Shown here piece after piece: positions 1 through 8,326 of a stretch of 64,000 nucleotides of DNA. The stretch is from Promethearchaeota archaeon (GTDB lineage: Archaea; Asgardarchaeota; Lokiarchaeia; Sigyniarchaeales; SOKP01), in contig JAGXNO010000004.1 of the NCBI GenBank assembly GCA_019894975.1, positions 1 through 64,000 of the forward strand, read 5' to 3'. A program made the translations under genes and the position numbers. The stretch's first letter is position 1, and each line of letters opens with the position of its first letter. The notes under the pieces were generated by a model, which saw nothing but the letters and a program-made list of their open reading frames with translations, made no database searches and had not been told where the DNA came from.

Positions 1-47
1 TTAAAATAATGGGCAAATGTCTTATTTTCTTTTCCGTATTTCTTCAT
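1..47 (-). CDS. N-terminal fragment of an unknown protein, cut by the window edge
   Basis: An ATG at 47-45 opens a minus-strand frame that runs off the window after 15 codons (MKKYGKENKTFAHYF). It lies 51 bases downstream of the next gene on the same strand, so the two may be co-transcribed. Too little is visible to assign a family, and chance is not excluded. Confidence 0.3.
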   Translation of the reverse strand, partial: MKKYGKENKTFAHYF

Positions 48-98
48 AATTATCCTCTTAAATGTTCCAATATCTAATCTATTTTTCACTTTTTCTCA

Positions 99-464
99 TC
101 AACATCCTACATCTTGTTGTAAATCAATAATCGTATCAGGATATAAATTGAAATGGATATTTTCCCTTATAGGGTTGAATTTTCGATAAAGACCTTCTTC
201 GTCAGGAGCATATGGAGATAAGCCGACATCATCATAAATAACTTCGTCTTCTATATTTACGAATAATTGAAGATAATTATGAATATACCCCTCATAGAGA
301 GGAAATATCTTTTTATTCATACTTTCCATCTCTTCTTTATCAACTAATGCCAATACTTCAATAAAATCTGCATCATCCTTTATTTTGATATTATATTCCT
401 TTCCATTTTGCAAACCTTTTATCGGAATAGATATATTAAATTTTATTTTTTTAACTCCATTCAC
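99..464 (-). CDS. Hypothetical 121-residue protein with possible beta-grasp (ubiquitin-like) layout
   Basis: Function is unknown. The N-terminus is predicted as a beta-hairpin (IKFNISIPI, turn, EYNIKIKDD) followed by a helix (FIEVLALVDKEEME), and the protein closes with a strand-like DTIIDLQQ and the tail DVGC. This order resembles a beta-grasp/ubiquitin-like fold, but the chain is longer than ubiquitin and ends in Gly-Cys, not Gly-Gly. The annotated start is a GTG directly behind GGGAG, so the ribosome site and the start codon nearly overlap. No activating-enzyme gene is visible next to it, so a modifier role is a guess. The CDS itself looks sound; the fold is an inference from pattern only. 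Confidence 0.65.
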   Translation of the reverse strand: MNGVKKIKFNISIPIKGLQNGKEYNIKIKDDADFIEVLALVDKEEMESMNKKIFPLYEGYIHNYLQLFVNIEDEVIYDDVGLSPYAPDEEGLYRKFNPIRENIHFNLYPDTIIDLQQDVGC

Positions 465-686
465 CTCCCAGTCAATTTTAATAAATAGAAAAATTTTAAT
501 TTATATTAATTTCCTAATAAATCATTTGTTATTACTTTTTCCATAAATTTCCATAGCTTGGCTAATATTAAGTAAGTAACGATGATTTCACGAAAATATT
601 TTTTAACAAATAAGTATATCTATTTGCTAGGAATAAGTTATAATTAATCAAATAGTTAAAGATGTTGGGTTAAAATTTCAGAAAAA

Positions 687-1778
687 TTGTGGCAAAGAGT
701 AGCAAGGAATTTTGTAAGTGCTGGAGGTGCACCTATTCCTATAAGCAATACATTAATTGAGCTACTTCAGATTCTAATGAAAGAGGATCAAGCAAAATTT
801 CTTCTAATTTTTAGGAAGCGTTCATTAAATATTGATCAGATTAAAGCTAAAACCGAATTAGATGATATAACATTAGAAAATATGCTCAACGAATTAATGG
901 ATAATGGAATAATAATCGGACTTCCTAGTAGGAGTACTGGAATTATGGTTTATTCATTAGTGTCTATCCTTCCCGGTCTTATTGAATATCCTTTTATGAG
1001 AGGTGAAAAAGGCAAAAAGCAGAAGGAAGTAGCTAAATTGATGGATAAATTATTTGATGAGTTGAGCTACTTGACTCAAAGTAATTACAATGTAATTATG
1101 GAACAATTTAAGGGTGGCAATCCAATGGATAGAGTTGTTCCTGTTAACAAAGAATTTGAAACAAATCTAGATGTAGTGTTACCTTATGAAAACGTTAAAG
1201 CTATTATAGAAAGAAATGAGATTATAAGCATTAATTATTGCTATTGTAGAAATTGGAAAGACAACTTACAAGATCAATGTAAATTAAAAAGCCCGAAATT
1301 AAGTTGCTTTCAATTCGGGAGGTATGCTCGTTTTCTTATAGATCACAATTTTGGTAAGCCAATATCAAAAGAAGAAGCGATAAAAATATTGAAAGAAGCC
1401 GAAGACGATGGTCTTGTACACAAAGCTATTCATCTGAAGAACCCTGGAAAAGAAGAAGACGCTTTTTGCAACTGCTGTAATTGTTGTTGTCAGTTTTTTC
1501 AACTTTATAAGCGAGGTATTTTCCCTTTTCATACTTTAACTTATTATATAGCAAGAGTAGACGAAAAAAAGTGCACAGGGTGTGGAATTTGTCTTGAAAA
1601 ATGCCCAATAGAAGCAATTGAATTAATGGGCCCTCATTCTATGACTATTCTTGATAGATGTATAGGTTGTGGACTTTGTGCTCATCATTGCCCCGAGAAA
1701 GCTAGGAGTTTAGAAAGAACAGGGCTCAGAGAAGTGTTTATCCCTCCCCCGCAACTAATTCAAATTAATCCAAGCTAA
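687..1778 (+). CDS. Winged-helix / 4Fe-4S ferredoxin-type protein
   Basis: An iron-sulfur protein likely to carry electrons or sense redox state. The N-terminal 90 residues resemble a winged-helix domain (KAKTELDDITLENMLNELMD). A Cys-rich middle part (NYCYCRNW, then CNCCNCCCQFF) follows, and the C-terminus has two 4Fe-4S motifs, CTGCGICLEKCP at about residue 296 and CIGCGLCAHHCP about 35 residues later. This domain order is known from ferredoxin-like proteins of archaea and anaerobic bacteria of undefined role. The start is a TTG; an in-frame TAA 30 bases upstream rules out a longer form. No partner dehydrogenase is adjacent. The Fe-S assignment is firm; the partner and reaction are unknown. 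Confidence 0.85.
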   Translation: MWQRVARNFVSAGGAPIPISNTLIELLQILMKEDQAKFLLIFRKRSLNIDQIKAKTELDDITLENMLNELMDNGIIIGLPSRSTGIMVYSLVSILPGLIEYPFMRGEKGKKQKEVAKLMDKLFDELSYLTQSNYNVIMEQFKGGNPMDRVVPVNKEFETNLDVVLPYENVKAIIERNEIISINYCYCRNWKDNLQDQCKLKSPKLSCFQFGRYARFLIDHNFGKPISKEEAIKILKEAEDDGLVHKAIHLKNPGKEEDAFCNCCNCCCQFFQLYKRGIFPFHTLTYYIARVDEKKCTGCGICLEKCPIEAIELMGPHSMTILDRCIGCGLCAHHCPEKARSLERTGLREVFIPPPQLIQINPS

Positions 1779-1832
1779 CCTTAATATCTTTTTTTTATAT
1801 ACTCATTTTAAACTGTGAAAGATACTCAAATT

Positions 1833-2963
1833 TTAATATTTCAATCTATTTTTTGCGGTAAATATCTTCCAAGAGTAATTTCTCTTGTGGTTAGGATCTT
1901 TTAATGCAGATATTGCGTTTTTCATATGATCGAAAGGAAGTTTAGATCTCAATCTAATCAAATTAGGAATGGAATCAACAGTTTCTACGATAAATGCTTT
2001 CTCATTTAAAGGTCTACTTTTAAGGAAAGTCCAATTAATTTTACCGATTTGTAATTCTTTGTCTTTATTAGGACCTATTTCAACCCTTATTGCTATTCCA
2101 TAATGAAACATTTCATATTTCAACTTTTTCATATCCCATCCAAAACAAAAATCACCTAAAGAATAAGCAATTAATTTATTAGCACTACCATTGGAATAAT
2201 ACGATATTGGTTGTGGGCAGTGAGAGTGTTGCCCAATAACAACATCAAATCTATCCAATAGTAATTTACCATTATTGATTGTCGTTAAGCGGGGGTCCAA
2301 TTCCAATTCATAACCCCAATGAGGATAAATAATGTTAAAGGAATTTACTTTTAAATATGCTTTAGGCTCTACTAAATCATATAAATAATCACATGGGTGG
2401 TTTGACCATTGAGTACCCCCCAATATTCTGATTTTTTTATTGATATCAATAAATGGATTCTTCCTAGTGCCAAACACATTGAATCCACTATCTTTTAATT
2501 GATTTAACGAATTTATGAAGTGATTCGGTCCAAAATCACCTCCATGGTTGTTTGCTATCGATAAATATGTTTTATTAGGTGGGAACATTGTTTTGAGAGC
2601 ATCTAATATTTGAGGTTTATGACGTTTATCCATAATTTCTTTATTCTCTGTTGTAATTGTTCCTTCAAAATTACCAATTAAATAATCTGATCCTTTAATG
2701 AAGCATTTAACACTCTCGTCAATAATTAAATCTTTAAAATCCAAATCCATTATATCTCCAATGAACGTTAGAGTATATTCTGGAGAAATTTCATTCAATA
2801 TGTAACTTTCAGGAACAATTACCATCTTTTCTTTGTTATTAATACTCGGGCCGAAAAGATAGTGACCGAGCCAAATGAATACCTCCTTTAACGGATATAA
2901 GGATATTGAATTTCCTTTCTTAGATTCCTTTTGCCCATATCTTTCTTTACTAACAAAAGACAT
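1833..2963 (-). CDS. CapA/PgsA-family metallophosphatase-like protein
   Basis: Belongs to the CapA family, which has the calcineurin-like phosphoesterase fold and includes the PgsA component of poly-gamma-glutamate synthesis. Expected metal-site motifs are visible in order: GD at residues 69-70, GNFE at 97-100, NNH at 138-140, H215 in IIYPHWGYELE, and GQHSHCPQP with H246 and H248. At 376 residues the length is normal. No signal peptide or membrane anchor is evident at the N-terminus (MSFVSKERYGQKE), unlike many secreted CapA proteins, so it may be cytoplasmic. It stands alone, convergent with the upstream ferredoxin gene. No capB/capC homologues are nearby, so polymer synthesis should not be assumed. 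Confidence 0.85.
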   Translation of the reverse strand: MSFVSKERYGQKESKKGNSISLYPLKEVFIWLGHYLFGPSINNKEKMVIVPESYILNEISPEYTLTFIGDIMDLDFKDLIIDESVKCFIKGSDYLIGNFEGTITTENKEIMDKRHKPQILDALKTMFPPNKTYLSIANNHGGDFGPNHFINSLNQLKDSGFNVFGTRKNPFIDINKKIRILGGTQWSNHPCDYLYDLVEPKAYLKVNSFNIIYPHWGYELELDPRLTTINNGKLLLDRFDVVIGQHSHCPQPISYYSNGSANKLIAYSLGDFCFGWDMKKLKYEMFHYGIAIRVEIGPNKDKELQIGKINWTFLKSRPLNEKAFIVETVDSIPNLIRLRSKLPFDHMKNAISALKDPNHKRNYSWKIFTAKNRLKY

Positions 2964-3143
2964 ATGTAAGGTTATTTTTTATTTCTTCTCCTATAAATTT
3001 AACGAAAACGTAATCTTTACGATAATAATTCCTTTGTAAGTATTTTTAACTTTCAAATGCTATTAATAATTATTAAATTAATATGGTAATTCCTTATTGG
3101 ACGATTCACAACTGTTAAATTCAAAGATCTAGCTCCAATTATC

Positions 3144-5357
3144 TTGGTAATGCTATTATTATTTGTTTCAATAGCATGCGCTAATATGCTTATACCTAGT
3201 TATGCTGTTATTAAAGAAGAATTTAATATACCAGAGGCATTAATTGCTATTCCGGATGCTTTCTTTGTGTTAATTAGCGCATTTTTCGCTTTACTCTGGG
3301 GATATTGGGCAGACAGGATTGATAGGGGAAAAGTGTTAGTGGCGGGAGCATTTTTATGGACACTAGGGATGATTTTAACAGCATTTTCACCTTCATATTT
3401 AATGTTGGTAATTTCGCGGGTCTCAAGTGGGGCGGGTTTGGGTTGCGTTTTACCTGTTGGTTATTCAATTATCTCAGATGCTATCCCTGCTGAAGAAAGG
3501 TCTGGTTGGTTTGGAACTCTGGCGATTTTAAGCTCAGTATCTAATGGAGCTGGTCAGGGGCTTTCTTCATTCTTAGGTCCAATCTTTGGTTGGAGATTCC
3601 CTTTTCTTTTACTTGCTTTTATAAGTGTAATCGTTATTATTGTCCTTTTCTTTGTGAAAATCCCTCAAAGGGGGGCAGGAGAGGATGAACTATTAGATTT
3701 AGTTGAACTCAATTTAGAATATAGTTATCGAATTTCTAAAGAGGATTTAGGCGTAATAATAAGAAAAAAATCAAATTTATATCTAATACTCCAAGGTTTC
3801 TTTTCTATTATCCCCGGTACTGTTCTTGTATATTTTACTACATCAATGCTAATAACTGACTTCTTTAATGACATTCCACCTGAAATACAACTTCAAACTG
3901 CTACAATCTTTGCCGGCATGATTGGTGTCGGATATATTTTAGGTAATGCTGTGTTTGCTCGTTTAGGAGACATATTATTTCGAAAAAACAAAAAGAATAG
4001 GGCTAGGTTAGCTACTCTATGTTTAATTTTTTCAATTCCTTTTGCGATAATTTTGCTTCTTTCATTACAACCAATAAGCGCAGCCAGGTTGGGTATTGTT
4101 TATCCAACACCAATACCAACAAGTCAGATATTGACTTATATATTTAGGACAATTGGAGCTATTTTCGTTGCTTATCCAACTTATATTGTGTTTTTTATAT
4201 TTGCTTTAATGGCTTCAATGTTAGGCGCAGGGCCAGTTGCAAATAGAAATGCAGTAATGATTGATGTAAATATGCCCGAACACAAAGGTACTGCTGCCTC
4301 TTTCTTTAAACTTTCAGAACAGATAAGTAAAGGAGTTACGTTGCTAATTTCATTTACTCTCATCTCTATCCTCGGGAGTGTATTTAATATGTTATTTTTA
4401 ACAATATTTTTTTGGCTCCCCGCAGCGGTATTATGGTTTCTTGCGAGTAAAAACGTAGAAAAAGATATGACATATAAATCGAGATTATTATCTGAAAGAA
4501 AACAAGTGAGTTTAATTGATTACATTTTTGAGGTGGAAATCCAAATGGATAGAGCAATTCAAAAAGTACAAGATTCTAAATATTACATTCACACAAATCA
4601 AACGAAATTTAACAAGCTCCTAGAAGATGCATTAAAGATTTTTAAATTCTGTGAACATGAAGGTGAAACAAGAAGTATTACTAATATTGAGAAAAAGGCT
4701 CACATAATCTATTTAAGAGTCCTTTTAATTAAACATGAAGCTAATAAAATATTCAAGAAACTTAATCGACCAAATCTTACTGATGATGAAAAAAATAACT
4801 TGAAAAAAGAATTAAGTAAAAAATCTATCAAAATTAGTGAATGGGAAAAGAGTACTTTTGGGGAAATCCAAACTTATTATGAAGATGCAGGTTTAAAGAT
4901 TCTTGAAGCACGACTTAATCGTAAGAAACATTTAGTTAAAGGATTGAGAAAAATTACTGAAGCTATTTTGATATACGAGCGTATAAGGCATTTATTAAAA
5001 GAAAGACTTGAGATCGTGGAAGAAAATCAAGTATTATCAGAGGAAGAAGCAATCATACGAGATAAGGAACAAGAATTATTTGATAAGTGTAATCAATCTT
5101 TAAATGCAACTATAAAATTAAAAGATGAGATAAATAAAGCCTTAATTCAATTAAAGCAAAAGGGGATCCAACAAGAAGACTTAACAAAAATCTCGGATCT
5201 AACTCAAGAATATGAAGTAGATTTGTATGATGTAATCGTTGACACATTCAAAGAAGATATAGAAACAAAAAATGCTCTTATAGATACACTAGAGAAAATA
5301 GATGATATATTTAACCAATATGATAACTGGAAAGAAGCAGATCTTACTGTTTTTTAA
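3144..5357 (+). CDS. MFS transporter with long C-terminal coiled-coil domain
   Basis: Residues 1 to about 440 form a Major Facilitator Superfamily core of about 12 membrane spans, with the typical loop 2-3 motif (GYWADRIDRGKV) and a second-half counterpart (GNAVFARLGD). From about residue 450 to 737 the protein is hydrophilic, Glu/Lys-rich and predicted to be helical coiled coil, an unusual 290-residue tail that must lie in the cytoplasm if the core has 12 spans. The substrate is unknown. The called start is TTG (3144), but the frame stays open back to 3090 and reads TTVKFKDLAPII just before it, which looks like the missing amphipathic N-terminus. No ATG, GTG or TTG lies in that stretch, so the true start may be an ATT or the sequence may hold an error. 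Confidence 0.85.
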   Translation: MVMLLLFVSIACANMLIPSYAVIKEEFNIPEALIAIPDAFFVLISAFFALLWGYWADRIDRGKVLVAGAFLWTLGMILTAFSPSYLMLVISRVSSGAGLGCVLPVGYSIISDAIPAEERSGWFGTLAILSSVSNGAGQGLSSFLGPIFGWRFPFLLLAFISVIVIIVLFFVKIPQRGAGEDELLDLVELNLEYSYRISKEDLGVIIRKKSNLYLILQGFFSIIPGTVLVYFTTSMLITDFFNDIPPEIQLQTATIFAGMIGVGYILGNAVFARLGDILFRKNKKNRARLATLCLIFSIPFAIILLLSLQPISAARLGIVYPTPIPTSQILTYIFRTIGAIFVAYPTYIVFFIFALMASMLGAGPVANRNAVMIDVNMPEHKGTAASFFKLSEQISKGVTLLISFTLISILGSVFNMLFLTIFFWLPAAVLWFLASKNVEKDMTYKSRLLSERKQVSLIDYIFEVEIQMDRAIQKVQDSKYYIHTNQTKFNKLLEDALKIFKFCEHEGETRSITNIEKKAHIIYLRVLLIKHEANKIFKKLNRPNLTDDEKNNLKKELSKKSIKISEWEKSTFGEIQTYYEDAGLKILEARLNRKKHLVKGLRKITEAILIYERIRHLLKERLEIVEENQVLSEEEAIIRDKEQELFDKCNQSLNATIKLKDEINKALIQLKQKGIQQEDLTKISDLTQEYEVDLYDVIVDTFKEDIETKNALIDTLEKIDDIFNQYDNWKEADLTVF

Positions 5358-5363
5358 TGCTAT

Positions 5364-5630
5364 TTAATTATAAAATTCCATTTTTAAGACATCAAGCATG
5401 TGAATCTTCTCTTCTGCAGAGAGATCATGGGATTGTTTTCCTATCCGGTCTGTATAATCTCCATAATCTTGTTCAAAACATGTATTAATTAGGAATATCA
5501 AGCAATTTCTAACTCTTAATGCATCTGATATTCCTTTCTCAAGATCTTTCATTAACTTGATAATAACCTTATATTTCGTTACGTCGGAATTACTGCTTCC
5601 CTTTAAGATTTTATCGAAACAATCATCCAT
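5364..5630 (-). CDS. Small hypothetical protein (88 aa)
   Basis: Not recognised. An ATG-started, mainly helical, charged protein (MDDCFDKILKGSSNSD...) with two Cys in the central helix (RNCLIFLINTCFEQDYG). It converges with the MFS gene, the two stop codons being six bases apart. Composition is protein-like, without the Leu/Phe/Ile runs of shadow frames, which supports a real gene. A TATA-like AT block lies upstream. Confidence 0.5.
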   Translation of the reverse strand: MDDCFDKILKGSSNSDVTKYKVIIKLMKDLEKGISDALRVRNCLIFLINTCFEQDYGDYTDRIGKQSHDLSAEEKIHMLDVLKMEFYN

Positions 5631-5838
5631 TTTTAATAATAGTACTTAAATTCCAAATTCAACTTAAAGCATTCTCTACGTCTTAACATGAGGAATCATT
5701 AATTTAAAGGTATCTATATTCATTTTTTTCACGAGATAAAAGGAATATATTCTTTTCTTTTTATAAAATAAATTACCTTCTTCAAGAAATATAAATATAT
5801 ATATATAAATTCAAATTCTAAGACATTTGCAGCATTTA

Positions 5839-6336
5839 TTACAGAGGAAACAAGGCTACATTATCCCAATCTTTTAGAATATAATCCAAATCATGAATTG
5901 GCTTTCCAGTAACAATGATTTCTAGCTTCTCTTTTTGATTTGTCAAATTATATTTTTTTAGTACTGCATTAAGGGTAGAGCCTTCGGGCAATTCCACTAT
6001 TGCTTCAGCAGGACCAAATTCTCTTAATTCTTCATGTAGTATAACTTGAGTAAAAATAGATTTTATTGTTGTAATCTCTAAGAACATGATAGCCATCTTC
6101 TTAGGGAAAATTCCTATACGATCTCCATCCTCAACAATTTTACCTGCCCCACTATATATCCCATTGATAAAAACGTGACTTATATCATTCTCATCTATGT
6201 CTAATTGTTTAAGGATGTCTATTACAGTTTTCAATCCACTTATTTCTATGAATAAAGTATTAGGGATTCCTACTCCTTTTTTTTTATGAGGATGCTTATC
6301 TCCCAAATCCCCATACAATTTAATTGATAACGGCAT
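5839..6336 (-). CDS. Tandem MoaD/ThiS-like beta-grasp protein without terminal Gly-Gly
   Basis: Two beta-grasp units are fused. Unit 1 (about residues 1-80) begins SIKLYGDLGDK and ends EDGDRIGIFPKKM; unit 2 (81-165) has IVELPEGSTLNAVLKKYNL and ends KDWDNVALFPL. Both units show the ThiS/MoaD ending pattern (DGDxIxIFP, DWDNVALFP), but each stops where a sulfur-carrier or modifier protein would continue to its essential Gly-Gly. The single protein therefore cannot be thiocarboxylated in the usual way. It may be a structural or binding version of the fold. It is monocistronic by spacing. The genuine moaD of the window is at about 38 kb and keeps its GG. Fold assignment is fairly sure; function is unknown. 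Confidence 0.75.
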   Translation of the reverse strand: MPLSIKLYGDLGDKHPHKKKGVGIPNTLFIEISGLKTVIDILKQLDIDENDISHVFINGIYSGAGKIVEDGDRIGIFPKKMAIMFLEITTIKSIFTQVILHEELREFGPAEAIVELPEGSTLNAVLKKYNLTNQKEKLEIIVTGKPIHDLDYILKDWDNVALFPL

Positions 6337-6522
6337 TTTATAAAACGTGCTCGTACAATTTGGTGGTTTTTAATTGGTTAAAATTTAAGAGTAAATGGAA
6401 AGGCACTGCTTTTATAGAGAGATTGTTTTAGTCTTCATATAAATGTTTTCTTTATTGACCAAAACAATACCTTTTATAGCTAAAATTAATTGATTCAGAA
6501 TTCATTAGCCGAAAAATTATAC

Positions 6523-7077
6523 CTAGGAACTAGCTTCTAAATTTTGAACAAAATTTTCAATAGTCTGTTCCAAATCTATTATATCTTCAACTTCCTTTAT
6601 ATCACTTGAAGCTAGCTTTCCAAGAAATTCTTTTAATAACTTTTCTTTATTTTTATCAGTAGGAAACAATAAACTACTTTTATAGTGTTCCCAATCCAAG
6701 ATATTAGTGAATATTAAAAATAAAATCTCGATATGGGAGTACTCGACTAGACTTAATAATTTATCTTTAGTAATCATAATCTTGGTATGATCTTTGTAAA
6801 AATCTGATAGATCATCGTAGTAATTTGTTAATCTGGCTATATTATCCAATTGTGAACGGAGCGCTAATTTGTTTATCGGGCTTTGTTCATCTTTATATAG
6901 AATATCAAAATAAGTCATGATGAAGTCTTTTAGTCTTTGAAGTTTGGTTTGGAACACCCGAGTTTTAACTATGCGCTCAAACATCGGAGACTCCCTATCC
7001 TGGTAAAATTTTAATTCGAATTTGACAATATCTAATATGTCGAAGAAGAGTTCGCGTATATCAACCTGCTCAGCCAT
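6523..7077 (-). CDS. Hypothetical helical protein (184 aa)
   Basis: Not recognised. The ATG start is preceded by an AAAGGGTGAAAA-type ribosome site. The chain is predicted almost entirely helical and rich in Leu, Lys, Asp and Tyr (LRSQLDNIARLTNYYDDLSD), with no Cys or His cluster, signal peptide or membrane span. A cytosolic helical-bundle protein is the most that can be said. It is separated from its neighbours by 150-190 bases on each side and is probably its own transcription unit. Confidence 0.65.
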   Translation of the reverse strand: MAEQVDIRELFFDILDIVKFELKFYQDRESPMFERIVKTRVFQTKLQRLKDFIMTYFDILYKDEQSPINKLALRSQLDNIARLTNYYDDLSDFYKDHTKIMITKDKLLSLVEYSHIEILFLIFTNILDWEHYKSSLLFPTDKNKEKLLKEFLGKLASSDIKEVEDIIDLEQTIENFVQNLEASS

Positions 7078-7229
7078 CTTTTCACCCTTTTGGTTAATCT
7101 CCTAAAGTTAAAAATATATTTTTATGAGTACAATTCTAAATTAATTTTAAAATATTTATATTTTTATATTTAAAGATTGTATATATAAAAATTGAATTTC
7201 TTTTTAAAGTACTTTTACTTTCTATTATC

Positions 7230-8213
7230 TTAGATTCTTAATGGGAAAGTACGATCTTGAATAATCGGTTCGATTATCTTAGTTAAAATTCGAGTTTTCT
7301 TTCTTCTTATTACTAATTTCTTGTAAAGTATTGCTCTTAGGTGGATTTTTATGATACGAATAGGACATCGAATCATGAAGTTCATATCATTTTGAGGAGA
7401 TTTTCTTAGATTTAAGAACGTATTGAAGAACCTTCTGGCAGATTTTTGTCCTCTAACTCTTTCAAATGAAATGAAGCGCTCAGATATAGCTTCAAGTGAT
7501 TCAGTATCTCTAAAACAATAGAAATTTGAAGCTTTTAATGCCCATTTGATTGCTTCCAATTGGTACCTGGTTGGTTCAAGGTTTTTAAATACAGAGATAA
7601 GAATTGAAAAAAATGAAATCATCAGATTCATAATTATACTCTTTATCATCTCGAAAAAAGTAATTTGAATCTTAGGTTTTATCTTTTCTATCACATTATC
7701 ACCATATAAAATAGTACTATTGGAGACTACATTTCCTAAAACAATATTTCTGGGAGCAAATACTGCAGAAAATACTTTATTTACTCTAAAGATTTTATGG
7801 AAATTTGCTTTTTCCCAATATTTAACTTTTGTTAGAAAGTGACTAACAAATATTCCTGTAGTTTGCTGAATTACTCCTAGAATCTTGTTGGGTAATTTTG
7901 TATCAAAACTTCTAAATTTATGCTTAATTTCTAAGGCAATGAAATATTTTTCTATTTCTTTGATATGATGATTAGATACTCTATTCTTAAAAATTATGAG
8001 CAAATCACAATCAGATACAGCTGTAGCCTCACTTTTTGCCCTTTGACTACCAAATAATAGGATTGACAGAACTTTGTTGATTCCAACTTCCTTTTTAATA
8101 AGAATTAATATATCCTTAACATAATTGCGTGATTGCTCGTTTATTGCTTCTAGATTACTTGAAATATTATCTTCAATTTTTCTAGTGCTTTCTATGGTAT
8201 AGGACTCATGCAA
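7230..8213 (-). CDS. Minimal-nucleotidyltransferase-like protein (DNA polymerase beta fold)
   Basis: The segment ILLFGSQRAKSEATAVSDCDLLIIF (residues roughly 48-72) carries the GS-x-R ... SDxDL signature of the nucleotidyltransferase superfamily, with the two metal-binding Asp in SDCDLLI. A downstream Asp or Glu in a strand (ALEIKHKFRSFDTKLP) could be the third acidic ligand. After about residue 170 the protein turns helical and basic and ends in a Lys/Arg-rich tail (LYKKLVIRRKKTRILTK), which suggests nucleic-acid or membrane contact. Such proteins transfer NMP to small molecules, RNA or proteins. No HEPN toxin partner is adjacent, so this is not a simple MNT-HEPN pair. Substrate unknown. Confidence 0.7.
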   Translation of the reverse strand: MHESYTIESTRKIEDNISSNLEAINEQSRNYVKDILILIKKEVGINKVLSILLFGSQRAKSEATAVSDCDLLIIFKNRVSNHHIKEIEKYFIALEIKHKFRSFDTKLPNKILGVIQQTTGIFVSHFLTKVKYWEKANFHKIFRVNKVFSAVFAPRNIVLGNVVSNSTILYGDNVIEKIKPKIQITFFEMIKSIIMNLMISFFSILISVFKNLEPTRYQLEAIKWALKASNFYCFRDTESLEAISERFISFERVRGQKSARRFFNTFLNLRKSPQNDMNFMIRCPIRIIKIHLRAILYKKLVIRRKKTRILTKIIEPIIQDRTFPLRI

Positions 8214-8326
8214 TTTAAATCAATAAAGGAAGGTTAAAATTATTTTCAAGAGTTTCTCTGTAATAGTATCAATTAAGATATTTAAATATAATAAAAATGG
8301 AAAAATTATTTTTTTTAAGTTGTTGA

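Noticed and set aside
5764..5815. Run of ATAT-type repeats as a possible origin or regulatory array
   Set aside because: Simple AT-rich low-complexity sequence, probably promoter DNA; no structured unit.
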